DNA of 64,000 bases from NCBI GenBank assembly GCA_965204295.1, contig OZ241973.1, positions 2,604,001 to 2,668,000 of the forward strand, given 5' to 3'. This stretch comes from JAWKWH01 sp965204295. Its GTDB lineage: Bacteria; Pseudomonadota; Alphaproteobacteria; Rhizobiales; Rhizobiaceae. A program made the translations under genes and the position numbers. Shown one piece after another: positions 17,811 through 26,861 of this stretch. The notes under the pieces were generated by a model. That model made no database searches. It saw nothing but the letters and a program-made list of their open reading frames with translations, and was not told where the DNA came from. How positions within the stretch are numbered: the first letter of the stretch is position 1; the number at the start of each line of letters is the position of its first letter.

Positions 17811-19511
17811 ATGCCAGGTAACCTGACAGGTTCGATACGGCCTGCCGCGGACCGGAACCCGCCGCGGGCATCTTCAGCCCGTCATACGATCTGGCTGGCG
17901 GTCTCGCTGGCCGTCTCCGCCATCGTCGTCATGCCCGTTGCGACGATCGCCACCATTGCCGCTTCCGGCAGCGGCGAGGATTGGCCGCATCTGATCGCGA
18001 ACGTCATTCCGCGGTCCGCGCAAACGACGCTGGCGTTGATGATGCTGGTCGGTGCGCTGACAGCGTCAACGGGTATCGTGTCCGCCTGGCTGGTGATGGC
18101 CTACAATTTTCCGTTCAGGCGGATTCTCACATGGGCGCTGGCGCTGCCCCTGGCGATACCGACCTACCTGGCCGCCTACGCTTTCGGTGAGTTCTTTCAC
18201 TTCACCGGACCGTTTCAAACCGGGATTCGCGCCTTGTTCGGGTTTACGAGCGCGCACGACTACTGGTTTCCCGACATTCGTTCCACCGTCGGCGCGGCCA
18301 TCGTGCTGTCGGCGGTTTTGTATCCTTACGTCTATTTGACCTGCCGCGTGGTGTTCATTCTGCAGGGCCGCGACCTGGCCGATGCCGCGCGGACGCTGGG
18401 CGCCGCGCCATTCCGCGTATTTTTCCGCGTTCTGCTCCCGGTCTCCCAACCCGCCATAGCGGCGGGGGTGGCGCTGGCGCTCATGGAAACCCTGAACGAT
18501 ATCGGCGCGGCGGAGTATCTGGGCGTCAATACGATGACGATCGCCGTCTATTCGACCTGGCTCAATCGCGACAGCATCGAAGGCGCGGCGCAGATTGCGA
18601 TGCTGATGCTGCTGATCGTCGTGGTTCTGCTCTTGGCGGAACAGTGGGCGAGAAGGCATCGGCGCTATCATCAGGCGAAGGCCGCCGACCCGAGGGTGCC
18701 ACCGCTCCGGCGGACCCTGCGTGGATGGCGGGCGATGCTGGCGTTCGCACTCACATTGACGCCCGTGCTCATCGGTTTTGCAATCCCCGTCTATGTACTC
18801 GGCCGATACGCAATCGGGAGAATGGAGCAATTCGTGGATCCGGCTCTTCTGTCGGCGCTTGGAAACTCCGTGATCACCGCGGCGTCGGCGGCGGTGATGG
18901 CGGTTTGCGTCGCCCTTGTGCTTCTCAATGCCGCCCGCCTTGCGAAATCGCGCTTTCAGGCGGCGATAACCCGCGTGAATCTGTTCGGTTATGCTCTTCC
19001 GGGGACCATCCTGGGGTTCGGATTGCTGTACAGCCTGGCCACCATTGACAGAACGGTCGACGGGTTATTGCAGACGGCGAGCGGTATTTCTCCGGGACTG
19101 TTTTTCTCCGGAACGGCGTTCGCCGTCATTCTGGCGTGTACGATCAGGTTTCTGGCTCTTGCCGACGGAGCAATCCGATCCGGCCTGCACAAGCTGCCGC
19201 CCAACCTCGACGAGGCGGCCAGAAGCCTTGGCCGCGGGCCTTTTCGAAGTGTTTCGGACGTTCTTCTGCCGCTCCTGCGTCCGGCGATACTGACCGCTGG
19301 AATTCTGGTGTTCGTCGATACCGTAAAGGAACTTTCGGCGACGATCGTTCTGCGTCCGTTCGGTTTCGATACGCTTGCCACTCATGTCTACGAGAACGCT
19401 TCGCGCGGTATGGTCGAAGACGGCGCGGCGGCGGCCCTGCTCATCATTGTCACGGCGATGGTGCCGGTTGTCGTCCTGTCGCGTTCGCTGATGGAGGACA
19501 GGGCGGTATAG
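17811..19511 (+). CDS. Ferric-iron-type ABC transporter permease (FbpB/AfuB-like), orphan
   Basis: About 566 residues with two fused permease halves, around twelve hydrophobic segments, and the inner-membrane EAA-like loops DAARTLGAAPFRVFFRVLLP and DEAARSLGRGPFRSVSDVLLP that contact the ATPase. This double-length layout is typical of the Fe3+ uptake permeases FbpB/SfuB/AfuB. No binding protein or ATPase gene lies next to it, so its partners must be elsewhere or lost. GGAG precedes ATG 17811; ATG 17772 in frame is an alternative. It starts about 90 bp after the histidine kinase on the same strand. Confidence 0.87.
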   Translation: MPGNLTGSIRPAADRNPPRASSARHTIWLAVSLAVSAIVVMPVATIATIAASGSGEDWPHLIANVIPRSAQTTLALMMLVGALTASTGIVSAWLVMAYNFPFRRILTWALALPLAIPTYLAAYAFGEFFHFTGPFQTGIRALFGFTSAHDYWFPDIRSTVGAAIVLSAVLYPYVYLTCRVVFILQGRDLADAARTLGAAPFRVFFRVLLPVSQPAIAAGVALALMETLNDIGAAEYLGVNTMTIAVYSTWLNRDSIEGAAQIAMLMLLIVVVLLLAEQWARRHRRYHQAKAADPRVPPLRRTLRGWRAMLAFALTLTPVLIGFAIPVYVLGRYAIGRMEQFVDPALLSALGNSVITAASAAVMAVCVALVLLNAARLAKSRFQAAITRVNLFGYALPGTILGFGLLYSLATIDRTVDGLLQTASGISPGLFFSGTAFAVILACTIRFLALADGAIRSGLHKLPPNLDEAARSLGRGPFRSVSDVLLPLLRPAILTAGILVFVDTVKELSATIVLRPFGFDTLATHVYENASRGMVEDGAAAALLIIVTAMVPVVVLSRSLMEDRAV

Positions 19512-19514
19512 CTT

Positions 19515-19649
19515 TTATGCGCGGCCGGGAAGACCGGGGAAAAGAGCGCCCCTTTCCCCGCCGGAACTCGCCGGCCTTCGGGGAAGCGGGTCACTATCGC
19601 CGCAGTGTACAAACGTCTCACCGCTTTCGTCACGCTCAATCATCTTCAT
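19515..19649 (-). CDS. Possible 44-residue small protein of unknown function
   Basis: A short minus-strand frame (MKMIERDESGETFVHCGDSD...) has a strong AGGAG just before it. The spacing is best for an internal ATG at 19643. It reads acidic first, then Pro/Gly-rich, with one Cys. No family recognised and no upstream promoter identified. It overlaps a GGGGAAA...TTTCCCC inverted repeat (19537-19560) that may instead serve as a termination hairpin for the permease gene. Confidence 0.25.
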   Translation of the reverse strand: MKMIERDESGETFVHCGDSDPLPRRPASSGGERGALFPGLPGRA

Positions 19650-19773
19650 ATCTCCTTTCTCCCCATGCGAATGCGGGAAGGCTACCGGTACGCGCTTTCT
19701 CGATTTTCCTGCATGAAAGGCACCAGTGTTCCCATTGGGCATTATCGAGGGGAAACTGACATGGCCGCGATTC

Positions 19774-21732
19774 CTATGTGGCGAGCGCTTCCAGATTTTC
19801 AAACAGTGACAAGGCTTCGGGATTGGCGAGCGCCTCCCTGTTCCTGACTTCCCGTCCGTGAACGACATCGCGGACCGCCAATTCGACGATCTTGCCCGAT
19901 TTCGTGCGCGGAATATCGCTGACCGCGATAATTTTCGCGGGAACATGGCGCGGGCTGGCTCCGTTGCGAATCTCGCGCCGGACCGCCCGCGCCAGTTCTT
20001 CATCAAGTTCGACATCGTTCGCCAGCCGAACGAACAGAACCACGCGGACGTCGCCCTTCCAGTCCTGGCCGATGCATAGCGCTTCAACCACCTCTTCCAT
20101 CCGTTCGACCTGGTTGTAGATTTCGGCGGTGCCGATCCGCACGCCGCCGGGATTGAGCGTGGCGTCGGAACGGCCATGGATGATAAGGCCGCCATTCTCA
20201 GTCTTTTCAGCGAAGTCGCCATGACACCACACATTGTCAAACCGTTCGAAATAGGCGGCGTGGTATCTTTTTCCCTCCGCGTCGTTCCAAAAACCGATCG
20301 GCATCGACGGAAACGCCCTCGTGCAGACAAGCTCGCCCTTTTCACCGGCGATCGGACTGCCGTCGTCGTTCCAGACATCGACGGCCATTCCCATGCCCGG
20401 CGCCTGTATTTCGCCGGACCAAACGGGAAGAACGGGTACGCCGAGCACAAAACAGGACACGATATCCGTACCGCCGGCGATTGAGGCCAGATGAACATCC
20501 CGCTTGATATCGTCATAAACGAACGCGAACCCCTCCGGCGACAATGGCGAGCCGGTGGACGCGATAGAGCGGACGCTCGAGAGGTCATGGGTCTCGACCG
20601 GCCTTAGCCCCGCCTTGCGGACGGCATCGATGAACTTTGCCGACGTGCCGAGGAACGTCATCTTCTCGCGCTTCGCAAAATCGAAGATCACATTGCCGTC
20701 GGGATAAAAAGGAGAACCGTCATACAGCAGCAGCGTGGCGCCGCATGCCAATGCCGAGACGAGCCAGTTCCACATCATCCAGCCGCATGTCGTAAAGTAA
20801 AACACCCGGTCGCCATCACGGATATCGCAATGCAGCACCTGTTCCTTGCGGTGCTGGATCAAAGTGCCTCCGGCCGAATGAACGATGCATTTGGGCATGC
20901 CGGTGGTGCCGGAAGAAAACAAAATACAGAGCGGATGCGAAAACGGCATTCGTTCGAACCGGATATCGGTCGCCTCGAAATCGCCGATTGCCGATGATAA
21001 CGGCCTCGCGATCTCGATTTTCTCTGCGACCCCGGCGCCGATGCCCAGATAATCCGCGATCAGCGCCGTCTTGACGGAAGGGATCTTTTTCAAAACGCCG
21101 GCGATCCTGTCACCGGTTTCGATGCGCTTTCCGCCGTACCGATATCCGTCGCAGCCTATGAAGATTACCGGCTCGACCTGCCCGAAACGGTCCAGGATTC
21201 CCTGCTCGCCGAAATCCGGCGAACAGGAAGACCAGATCGCACCGATTGATGCGGCGGCCAGCATGCAGGCGATAGTCTCCGGCATGTTCGGCATCATCGC
21301 CGCAATGCGGTCGCCTGCCTTCACGCCTTCGTGCATCAGAAATTGCTGCAAGCGCGAGACCTGTGCACGCAGTTCATTCCAGGACACCCGGCGTTCGATC
21401 CTGTCTTCCCCGCGAAAGACCAGCGCGTCGCCGGAACCGGTCTTTTTCAGGAGATTTTCCGTAAAGTTGATGCGGGCATCCGGATAGAATTTCGCCCCGG
21501 GCATCCGATCGCCATCGACCAGGATTCGCTCGCCGCGCTCACCGATGATTCCCGTATGCCGCCACACGAGGTCCCAGAATTCTTCACGCTCCCGAACCGA
21601 CCAGCGATGCAAATCGAAGTAGGTTTCGATAGGTTGGGAAGAGATTGAAATCGCGGCGTCAGCGAATGCGGTCATCGCGGCGTTTTCGACCGTTGCGTCG
21701 GAGGGAACCCAAAGTGGCGAAGGTTTGCCCAT
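19774..21732 (-). CDS. Acetoacetate-CoA ligase
   Basis: A 652-residue member of the ANL adenylate-forming superfamily, closest to acetoacetyl-CoA synthetase: N-terminal acetyl-CoA-synthetase-like ACAS_N region (ETYFDLHRWSVREREEFWDL), P-loop LFSSGTTGMPKCIVHSAGG, SIASTGSPLSPEGF, LHGRSDATLNPGG-type hinge (IIHGRSDATLNPGGVR) and the catalytic Lys in PRTKSGKIVELAV. It activates acetoacetate with CoA and ATP, feeding PHB-derived ketone bodies into central metabolism. GGAGGC precedes ATG 21732. It converges with the permease gene. It appears intact. Confidence 0.93.
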   Translation of the reverse strand: MGKPSPLWVPSDATVENAAMTAFADAAISISSQPIETYFDLHRWSVREREEFWDLVWRHTGIIGERGERILVDGDRMPGAKFYPDARINFTENLLKKTGSGDALVFRGEDRIERRVSWNELRAQVSRLQQFLMHEGVKAGDRIAAMMPNMPETIACMLAAASIGAIWSSCSPDFGEQGILDRFGQVEPVIFIGCDGYRYGGKRIETGDRIAGVLKKIPSVKTALIADYLGIGAGVAEKIEIARPLSSAIGDFEATDIRFERMPFSHPLCILFSSGTTGMPKCIVHSAGGTLIQHRKEQVLHCDIRDGDRVFYFTTCGWMMWNWLVSALACGATLLLYDGSPFYPDGNVIFDFAKREKMTFLGTSAKFIDAVRKAGLRPVETHDLSSVRSIASTGSPLSPEGFAFVYDDIKRDVHLASIAGGTDIVSCFVLGVPVLPVWSGEIQAPGMGMAVDVWNDDGSPIAGEKGELVCTRAFPSMPIGFWNDAEGKRYHAAYFERFDNVWCHGDFAEKTENGGLIIHGRSDATLNPGGVRIGTAEIYNQVERMEEVVEALCIGQDWKGDVRVVLFVRLANDVELDEELARAVRREIRNGASPRHVPAKIIAVSDIPRTKSGKIVELAVRDVVHGREVRNREALANPEALSLFENLEALAT

Positions 21733-21910
21733 ATGCGCCTCCAATTGAAATGACCGGCGCCTCATCGCACAGTGCTCCGGCCAATCGCAAGCCCCGCGAT
21801 TTTGCCGTTTATGACGTTTGCGATTGTGCGCAAGCACCGGATGGAGATGTTAATTCCTTGAAATGCCGCAACCTTGAGGTAAACCGGAGGCGGGAGTTCG
21901 GAGAGGCGAC

Positions 21911-23749
21911 ATGGCGACACAATGGGCAAGACGCGGTTTTACGGCAATTTCCGTTCTGGCTCTCGCCGGCGCCCTGTCTGTCGTCGCACTTCCCTTTTTT
22001 GCATCCACCGAGTTGGTTCGCGACAGGATCGTGCAGGAATTCGAGTCCTGGAGCGGCTACAGGGTATCGGTCGGCGGCGCGCCCAGGATCAGCGTTTGGC
22101 CATCCGTGAAGGCGGAACTTCCCGATGTAACCCTGTCGGGGTGGGATGACGATGAGAAACGGCCTGTACTGCGGTCCGACAGGGTTGAAATCGAATTGTC
22201 TGCGATAGCGGCTCTCGGCGGTGATATCATTCCGATACGTGTCCGTTTCATCCGGCCCTCGATACGCGTCGAGAGGTCGGATCAGGCGCTGCCGGCTCTT
22301 ATTTCACAACCTCGGGGGAGACCGGGATGGGCCATCGGTTCGGCGCGTGCGGCCATTGACAGGGATCCCGCAAATCCTTCGATCGCCAATCTGCCCGATC
22401 AAGCCATTGGCGTCGTCGAGTTTGATGATGCGCGTATTCTGGAGGTAAGCGCCCGATCGGACCGGGAGACCGAGCTTGCAAAGAACCTCGGCGGCCTGAT
22501 CCAATGGTCCGGCTACGACCGGAGCCTCTCCGTTTCGGCCTCCGGGGAGGTGAACGGTGAAACCGTGGAAGTCGATGCGCGCGTGTCACAACCGCTGTTG
22601 CTGATCGCCGGCGGTTCGACAGCGCTGACGTTTACGGTCGATTCCACACCGTTGAAGATGTCGTTTGACGGATCGGCCGACATAAGCGAGCCATTGTTCG
22701 TCGATGGCGATATCCAGCTTTCCACTCCGTCCCCGCGGGAATTTCTGCATTGGACCGGCGCCGGCGGCGAGCAGGCCATCGCTGTCGGCAGCACCTCGAT
22801 TTCCGGCAGGATGCGCGGAAAACTGAATTCGCTGAAGATTGACGACGCGGAAATCTCGCTGGCCGAAAATCCGGGAATGGGTGTGCTCGAAGTGTCGTTT
22901 GGCGAAGACAATCCGGCGGTGTCGGGAACGCTGGCTTTCGAGAATCTGGATCTTGTTTCGTTTCTGTCGGCGTTTGCGATATCGCCATCGCCGACCGGAG
23001 GCCCGAACGGCGACGTGTCTTCGCCGGCAATCGGCCGGCTGAACCTCGATCTGCGGCTGTCCGCCGACAACGCCTCGGCGGGTCCGGTTGCTCTTAGCGA
23101 CGTGGCCGCCGCCGTTCAGATTACCGACAGCCTCGCCACATTCGACATTTCAGACGCTTCGGGGTTTGACGGCAGTATCTCGACGGGATTCAGGATCGAC
23201 CGTGAAGCCGGACAGGAAACGGGAGAATTCAGGCTTCTGGCGACCGATATCGACAGCGGTGATTTTGCGGCGGCGCTGGGTGTGGAGCGCATGGCGCCGA
23301 ACGCGCGCGGCAAGCTATCCGTCATTCTCAACGGTCCCGTGGCGATGCCGGGGGCGTTTCTGAGAACGGCGGGGGGGTCCATATCGGCGACATTCGACAC
23401 CGGCACGATTGCGGATTTCGATTTGAACGGTTTTGTGAAGCGGGCAGGGGATGGCGGTTTCTTCGCCCTCAATGAAGTGGCGGAAGGAACCCTTGCATTC
23501 GAGCGGGCCGAACTGAAAGCCTCGGTCGCCAATGGCGTCGTGTCGATTGAGAAGGCCGAAGCGAAGACCGCCGATCAGATCCTGACTCTGGCTGGAATCG
23601 TTCCCTATACCGGTCGAAGCCTGGCCCTTTCCGGTACTGTCGCGCCGATAGATGACGAAGGGACGGTCGCAGATATGATCTTCTTTGTCGGCGGATCGTG
23701 GGGCTCGCCCTTCATCTCGGCGGTCCTTCCGCCGCCGTTCGCCGAATAG
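21911..23749 (+). CDS. AsmA family protein
   Basis: A 612-residue protein with one N-terminal membrane segment (residues 9-32) and a large beta-rich periplasmic domain of the AsmA/YhdP/TamB type: VSVGGAPRISVWPSVKAELPDV near 50-72, and a C-terminal AsmA_2-like part with LGVERMAPNARGKLSVILNG and GGSISATFDTGTIADFDLNG. Family members affect outer-membrane lipid and protein homeostasis and probably bridge the periplasm. It is divergent from the acetoacetate-CoA ligase gene. Length and reading frame are normal. Confidence 0.88.
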   Translation: MATQWARRGFTAISVLALAGALSVVALPFFASTELVRDRIVQEFESWSGYRVSVGGAPRISVWPSVKAELPDVTLSGWDDDEKRPVLRSDRVEIELSAIAALGGDIIPIRVRFIRPSIRVERSDQALPALISQPRGRPGWAIGSARAAIDRDPANPSIANLPDQAIGVVEFDDARILEVSARSDRETELAKNLGGLIQWSGYDRSLSVSASGEVNGETVEVDARVSQPLLLIAGGSTALTFTVDSTPLKMSFDGSADISEPLFVDGDIQLSTPSPREFLHWTGAGGEQAIAVGSTSISGRMRGKLNSLKIDDAEISLAENPGMGVLEVSFGEDNPAVSGTLAFENLDLVSFLSAFAISPSPTGGPNGDVSSPAIGRLNLDLRLSADNASAGPVALSDVAAAVQITDSLATFDISDASGFDGSISTGFRIDREAGQETGEFRLLATDIDSGDFAAALGVERMAPNARGKLSVILNGPVAMPGAFLRTAGGSISATFDTGTIADFDLNGFVKRAGDGGFFALNEVAEGTLAFERAELKASVANGVVSIEKAEAKTADQILTLAGIVPYTGRSLALSGTVAPIDDEGTVADMIFFVGGSWGSPFISAVLPPPFAE

Positions 23750-24016
23750 GCCGACGCCGGGAGCGCCGCCTGTCCCCGACCCGCCGGATGACAATGTCGC
23801 GCACGGATCATAGAATGGAGCGATTCGCGGGAGGGATTGCGGGCGCTGCCGAATATCCCGTCCGGTTCGATGGTGATCGCATCAATCTGCATCGCCATCG
23901 TTCTACTCCGTTCGCCAGCGGGTCGGAGCGCGTCTTGTCTGAACGGAATTGTTTGAGCGCCGGTAATTTGATTGAGTTCGATGTCGACCGCCTGGATGAT
24001 GATCGATTGGTGATTT
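23750..24016. other. Intergenic before the glutamine-synthetase-like operon
   Basis: About 267 bp. Overlapping frames exist on both strands, but neither looks like a protein and none has a good ribosome binding site. It presumably carries the promoter of the 24017 operon. No repeats or RNA genes seen. Confidence 0.5.
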
Positions 24017-25450
24017 ATGCCTTCCAAAATTCCTGCCGAAAGAGCCGCCCGGCGCGGCGCCAGAAAACGGACACCGACATTCGTTAAAAACCTTCGTGGC
24101 GTGAACAACCGGAAACAGGCGGATGAATGGCTGTCATGGCGGGGTATCGAGGATATCGAGTGCATCACACCCGATCAGGCGGGCGTCGCGCGCGGCAAAA
24201 TGATGCCGTCGAACAAATTCACCTCGAACACATCGCTGGCGCTTCCATCGGCTGTATTCATCACGACGATCTCCGGCGAATATCCCAGGGACGGCCACGG
24301 TTTTACCTATCCGGAGGATGATGGCGACCTGAAACTGGTGCCGGATCTGTCGACGTTGTCCAGCGTTCCCTGGGAGACCGACCCGACGGCGCAGGTTATT
24401 TGCGATCTCGTCCGCCAGGAGGGCGAAGTCGTTGAATTCGCGCCCCGCAATGTCCTGCGCAAGGTGGTGAGCGCCTATGACGCCAGGGGATGGAAACCGG
24501 TCGTCGCTCCGGAGATTGAATTCTACCTGGTGAAAAAGAACCCGGATCCGGACTATCCGCTGACACCGCCAGTCGGCAGGTCCGGCCGGCCCATCGGCGG
24601 CGGACAGGGTTACTCGATAGCCGGCATCAACGAGTTCGATGAACTGATTGATGACATCTACCGTTTCTCCGAGGCCCAGGGTCTGGAAATCGACACGCTC
24701 ATACACGAAGAAGGCGCCGGACAGCTCGAAATCAACCTGCGTCACGGAGATCCGATCGAACTTGCCGATCAAGTCTTCCTGTTCAAGCGGACAATCCGGG
24801 AGGCCGCTCTGAAGCATGACATATACGCGACCTTCATGGCCAAGCCGATACAGGGCCAGCCGGGCTCGGCGATGCACATTCACCAGTCGATTGTCGACAG
24901 GAAAACCGGGCGGAACATGTTCTCCGACGCCGATGGCGGCGAGAGCGACATGTTCAGGCATTTCATCGGCGGGGTGCAGCGCTTCGTTCCCAGGGCGCTG
25001 GTGATGTTCGCTCCCTATGTGAATTCCTATCGCCGGCTGACACGGGGTGTGTCGGCGCCCGTGAACGTTCGCTGGGGATACGACAATCGGACAACCGCCT
25101 TTCGCGTTCCACGATCGGGACCTGAGGCAAGGCGCGTGGAAAACCGGATTCCGTCATCCGACGCCAATCCCTATCTGGCGCTGGCCGCGTCGCTCGGGTG
25201 CGGATTGCTGGGCATGTTGAACGAGGTGGCGCCGGATGATCCGGCGGCGGCCGCGGTCAACCGGGACGAGGTCGAACTGCCACGGGGATTGCTGGATGCG
25301 GTTTCCCATTTCGAGTCCGAACCGGCATTTGCAAATGTGTTCGGCGCGAGTTTCATGACGACATACGCCGCGATCAAACGGGCCGAATTCGAGACCTTCA
25401 TGGAGGTCATCAGCCCGTGGGAGCGCGAATATCTGTTGCTGAACGTGTAG
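24017..25450 (+). CDS. Glutamine-synthetase family protein, gamma-glutamylpolyamine synthetase-like (PuuA-like)
   Basis: 477 residues, GlnA fold: IECITPDQAGVARGKMMPSNKF near the start, KPVVAPEIEFYLV, INEFDELIDDIYRF, HEEGAGQLEINLRHGDPI, FMAKPIQGQPGSAMHIHQS with the metal-binding His, and the substrate-site Arg region FRVPRSGPEARRVENR. It resembles the PuuA-like subgroup that gamma-glutamylates amines rather than ammonia. The next gene, 12 bp on, encodes a PuuB-like oxidase, which supports amine catabolism. The basic N-terminal tail before VKNLRGVNNRKQADEWL is as in rhizobial homologues, so ATG 24017 is kept. The actual amine is unknown. Confidence 0.88.
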   Translation: MPSKIPAERAARRGARKRTPTFVKNLRGVNNRKQADEWLSWRGIEDIECITPDQAGVARGKMMPSNKFTSNTSLALPSAVFITTISGEYPRDGHGFTYPEDDGDLKLVPDLSTLSSVPWETDPTAQVICDLVRQEGEVVEFAPRNVLRKVVSAYDARGWKPVVAPEIEFYLVKKNPDPDYPLTPPVGRSGRPIGGGQGYSIAGINEFDELIDDIYRFSEAQGLEIDTLIHEEGAGQLEINLRHGDPIELADQVFLFKRTIREAALKHDIYATFMAKPIQGQPGSAMHIHQSIVDRKTGRNMFSDADGGESDMFRHFIGGVQRFVPRALVMFAPYVNSYRRLTRGVSAPVNVRWGYDNRTTAFRVPRSGPEARRVENRIPSSDANPYLALAASLGCGLLGMLNEVAPDDPAAAAVNRDEVELPRGLLDAVSHFESEPAFANVFGASFMTTYAAIKRAEFETFMEVISPWEREYLLLNV

Positions 25451-25462
25451 GCAGCGTTTTCC

Positions 25463-26758
25463 ATGGCTCGCTCACCGTATCGAAGTCCAATTTCGCCGGG
25501 ATATTCCTGGTATGAGGAAACCGTCGGAGATCGGCCGGACTATCGACCGTTGAAAGGTGATCGCAGAACGGACGTGCTGGTGATCGGAGGGGGATTCACC
25601 GGGCTGTCGGCGGCGGCGCATCTTGCCCGCAACGGTGTTGACGTCACGGCGGTCGACGCACATCGTTTCGGCGACGGCGCCTCCGGGCGCAATGGCGGCC
25701 AATTGGGCACCGGCCAGCGCGCCTGGCCCGAGCATCTGGAGGACGAGTTCGATTTTGGCCGCGCCAAGGCGCTGTTCGATATCGCCGAGGAGGCCAAGGC
25801 GCACCTGATGCGCTTCATGGAAGAGCACGCGATCGACGCCGAATACCGCCCGGGTCAATTGTCGTTCGCCCACAAAAAGCGTTACGTCGACGCATACAGG
25901 CGGCACGCCGATATCATGGGTGAGCGGTTTGACTATCCGCATATCGCCTTTCTCGATCGGCAGGGGTCGGAAGAAGCTGTCGGTTCGACGTTCTATCATG
26001 GCGGCGTGCGCGATGCCGGCACCGGCCACATCCATCCGCTTAAGCTTACCGTCGGCATCGCGAAGGCGGCGCGCGGCTACGGCGCGAAATTGCACGAGCG
26101 GACCGGAATTGCCGCGCTGGAGTCAACAGACGGCCGGGTAATCGCTAGGACGGCAAATGGCGCGATCACGGCGCAAAAATGCCTCGTGGCCGTCAATGCC
26201 CATGGCGGCGGTCTGGAGCCTGTGAGCGCCGCCCACGTGATGCCGATCGGTTCCTATATCGGGGCGACCGTGCCGCTTGGCGAGAACAGTCCGGTCATAC
26301 CGGGCCGGGAATCGGTCGATGATTCGCGCTTTGTGGTGCGCTATTTTCGCAAATCGCCCGATGGCCGCCTGCTGTTTGGCGGGCGTGAATCCTACGGCTC
26401 GAACGATCCGGCGGATATCAAATCGCACATTCGCAGGCAAATCGCCGAAATCTATCCGCAACTCGGCGATGTCGCGATAACCCACACCTGGGGCGGCCGC
26501 GTCGGAATCACCGTGCCGCGCAAGCCTTTCGTGCGTGAAGTGATGCCGAACGTCATTTCCTGCGGCGGATATTCCGGCCATGGCGTCATGTTGTCCAACT
26601 ATGTCGGCAGGCTCTATGCGGAGACGGTGCTCGGCAATCGCGACAAGCTGAAACTGCTCGAGGAACTCGACATCCTGGCATTTCCGGGCGGACGCCGCTT
26701 TCGCGCGCCTTTGCTGACGCTTGCACTGGGCTGGTGCGCATTGCGCGACGCCCTGTAG
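25463..26758 (+). CDS. FAD-dependent oxidoreductase, gamma-glutamylputrescine oxidase-like (PuuB-like)
   Basis: 431 residues, DAO/GlyDH family. The FAD dinucleotide-binding motif VIGGGFTGLSAAAHLARNG is at about 40-58, followed by GASGRNGGQLGTGQR, a typical PuuB-subgroup motif, then RLLFGGRESYG, THTWGGRVGITVPRKP and CGGYSGHGVMLSNYVGR near the end. It is expected to oxidise the gamma-glutamyl amine made by the upstream PuuA-like enzyme to an aldehyde with release of H2O2 and ammonia (pathway inference). It starts 12 bp after the PuuA-like gene: one operon. It appears intact. Confidence 0.9.
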   Translation: MARSPYRSPISPGYSWYEETVGDRPDYRPLKGDRRTDVLVIGGGFTGLSAAAHLARNGVDVTAVDAHRFGDGASGRNGGQLGTGQRAWPEHLEDEFDFGRAKALFDIAEEAKAHLMRFMEEHAIDAEYRPGQLSFAHKKRYVDAYRRHADIMGERFDYPHIAFLDRQGSEEAVGSTFYHGGVRDAGTGHIHPLKLTVGIAKAARGYGAKLHERTGIAALESTDGRVIARTANGAITAQKCLVAVNAHGGGLEPVSAAHVMPIGSYIGATVPLGENSPVIPGRESVDDSRFVVRYFRKSPDGRLLFGGRESYGSNDPADIKSHIRRQIAEIYPQLGDVAITHTWGGRVGITVPRKPFVREVMPNVISCGGYSGHGVMLSNYVGRLYAETVLGNRDKLKLLEELDILAFPGGRRFRAPLLTLALGWCALRDAL

Positions 26759-26861
26759 GCCGGAGGGGGTGAACGTTCCTGCCTGCCTGCTCGTTCGTTG
26801 ACAAATTCGCCCCACCGCCTACACCCGGACCGGCACACGGAACGCGGCAAGGCGGGATTGC

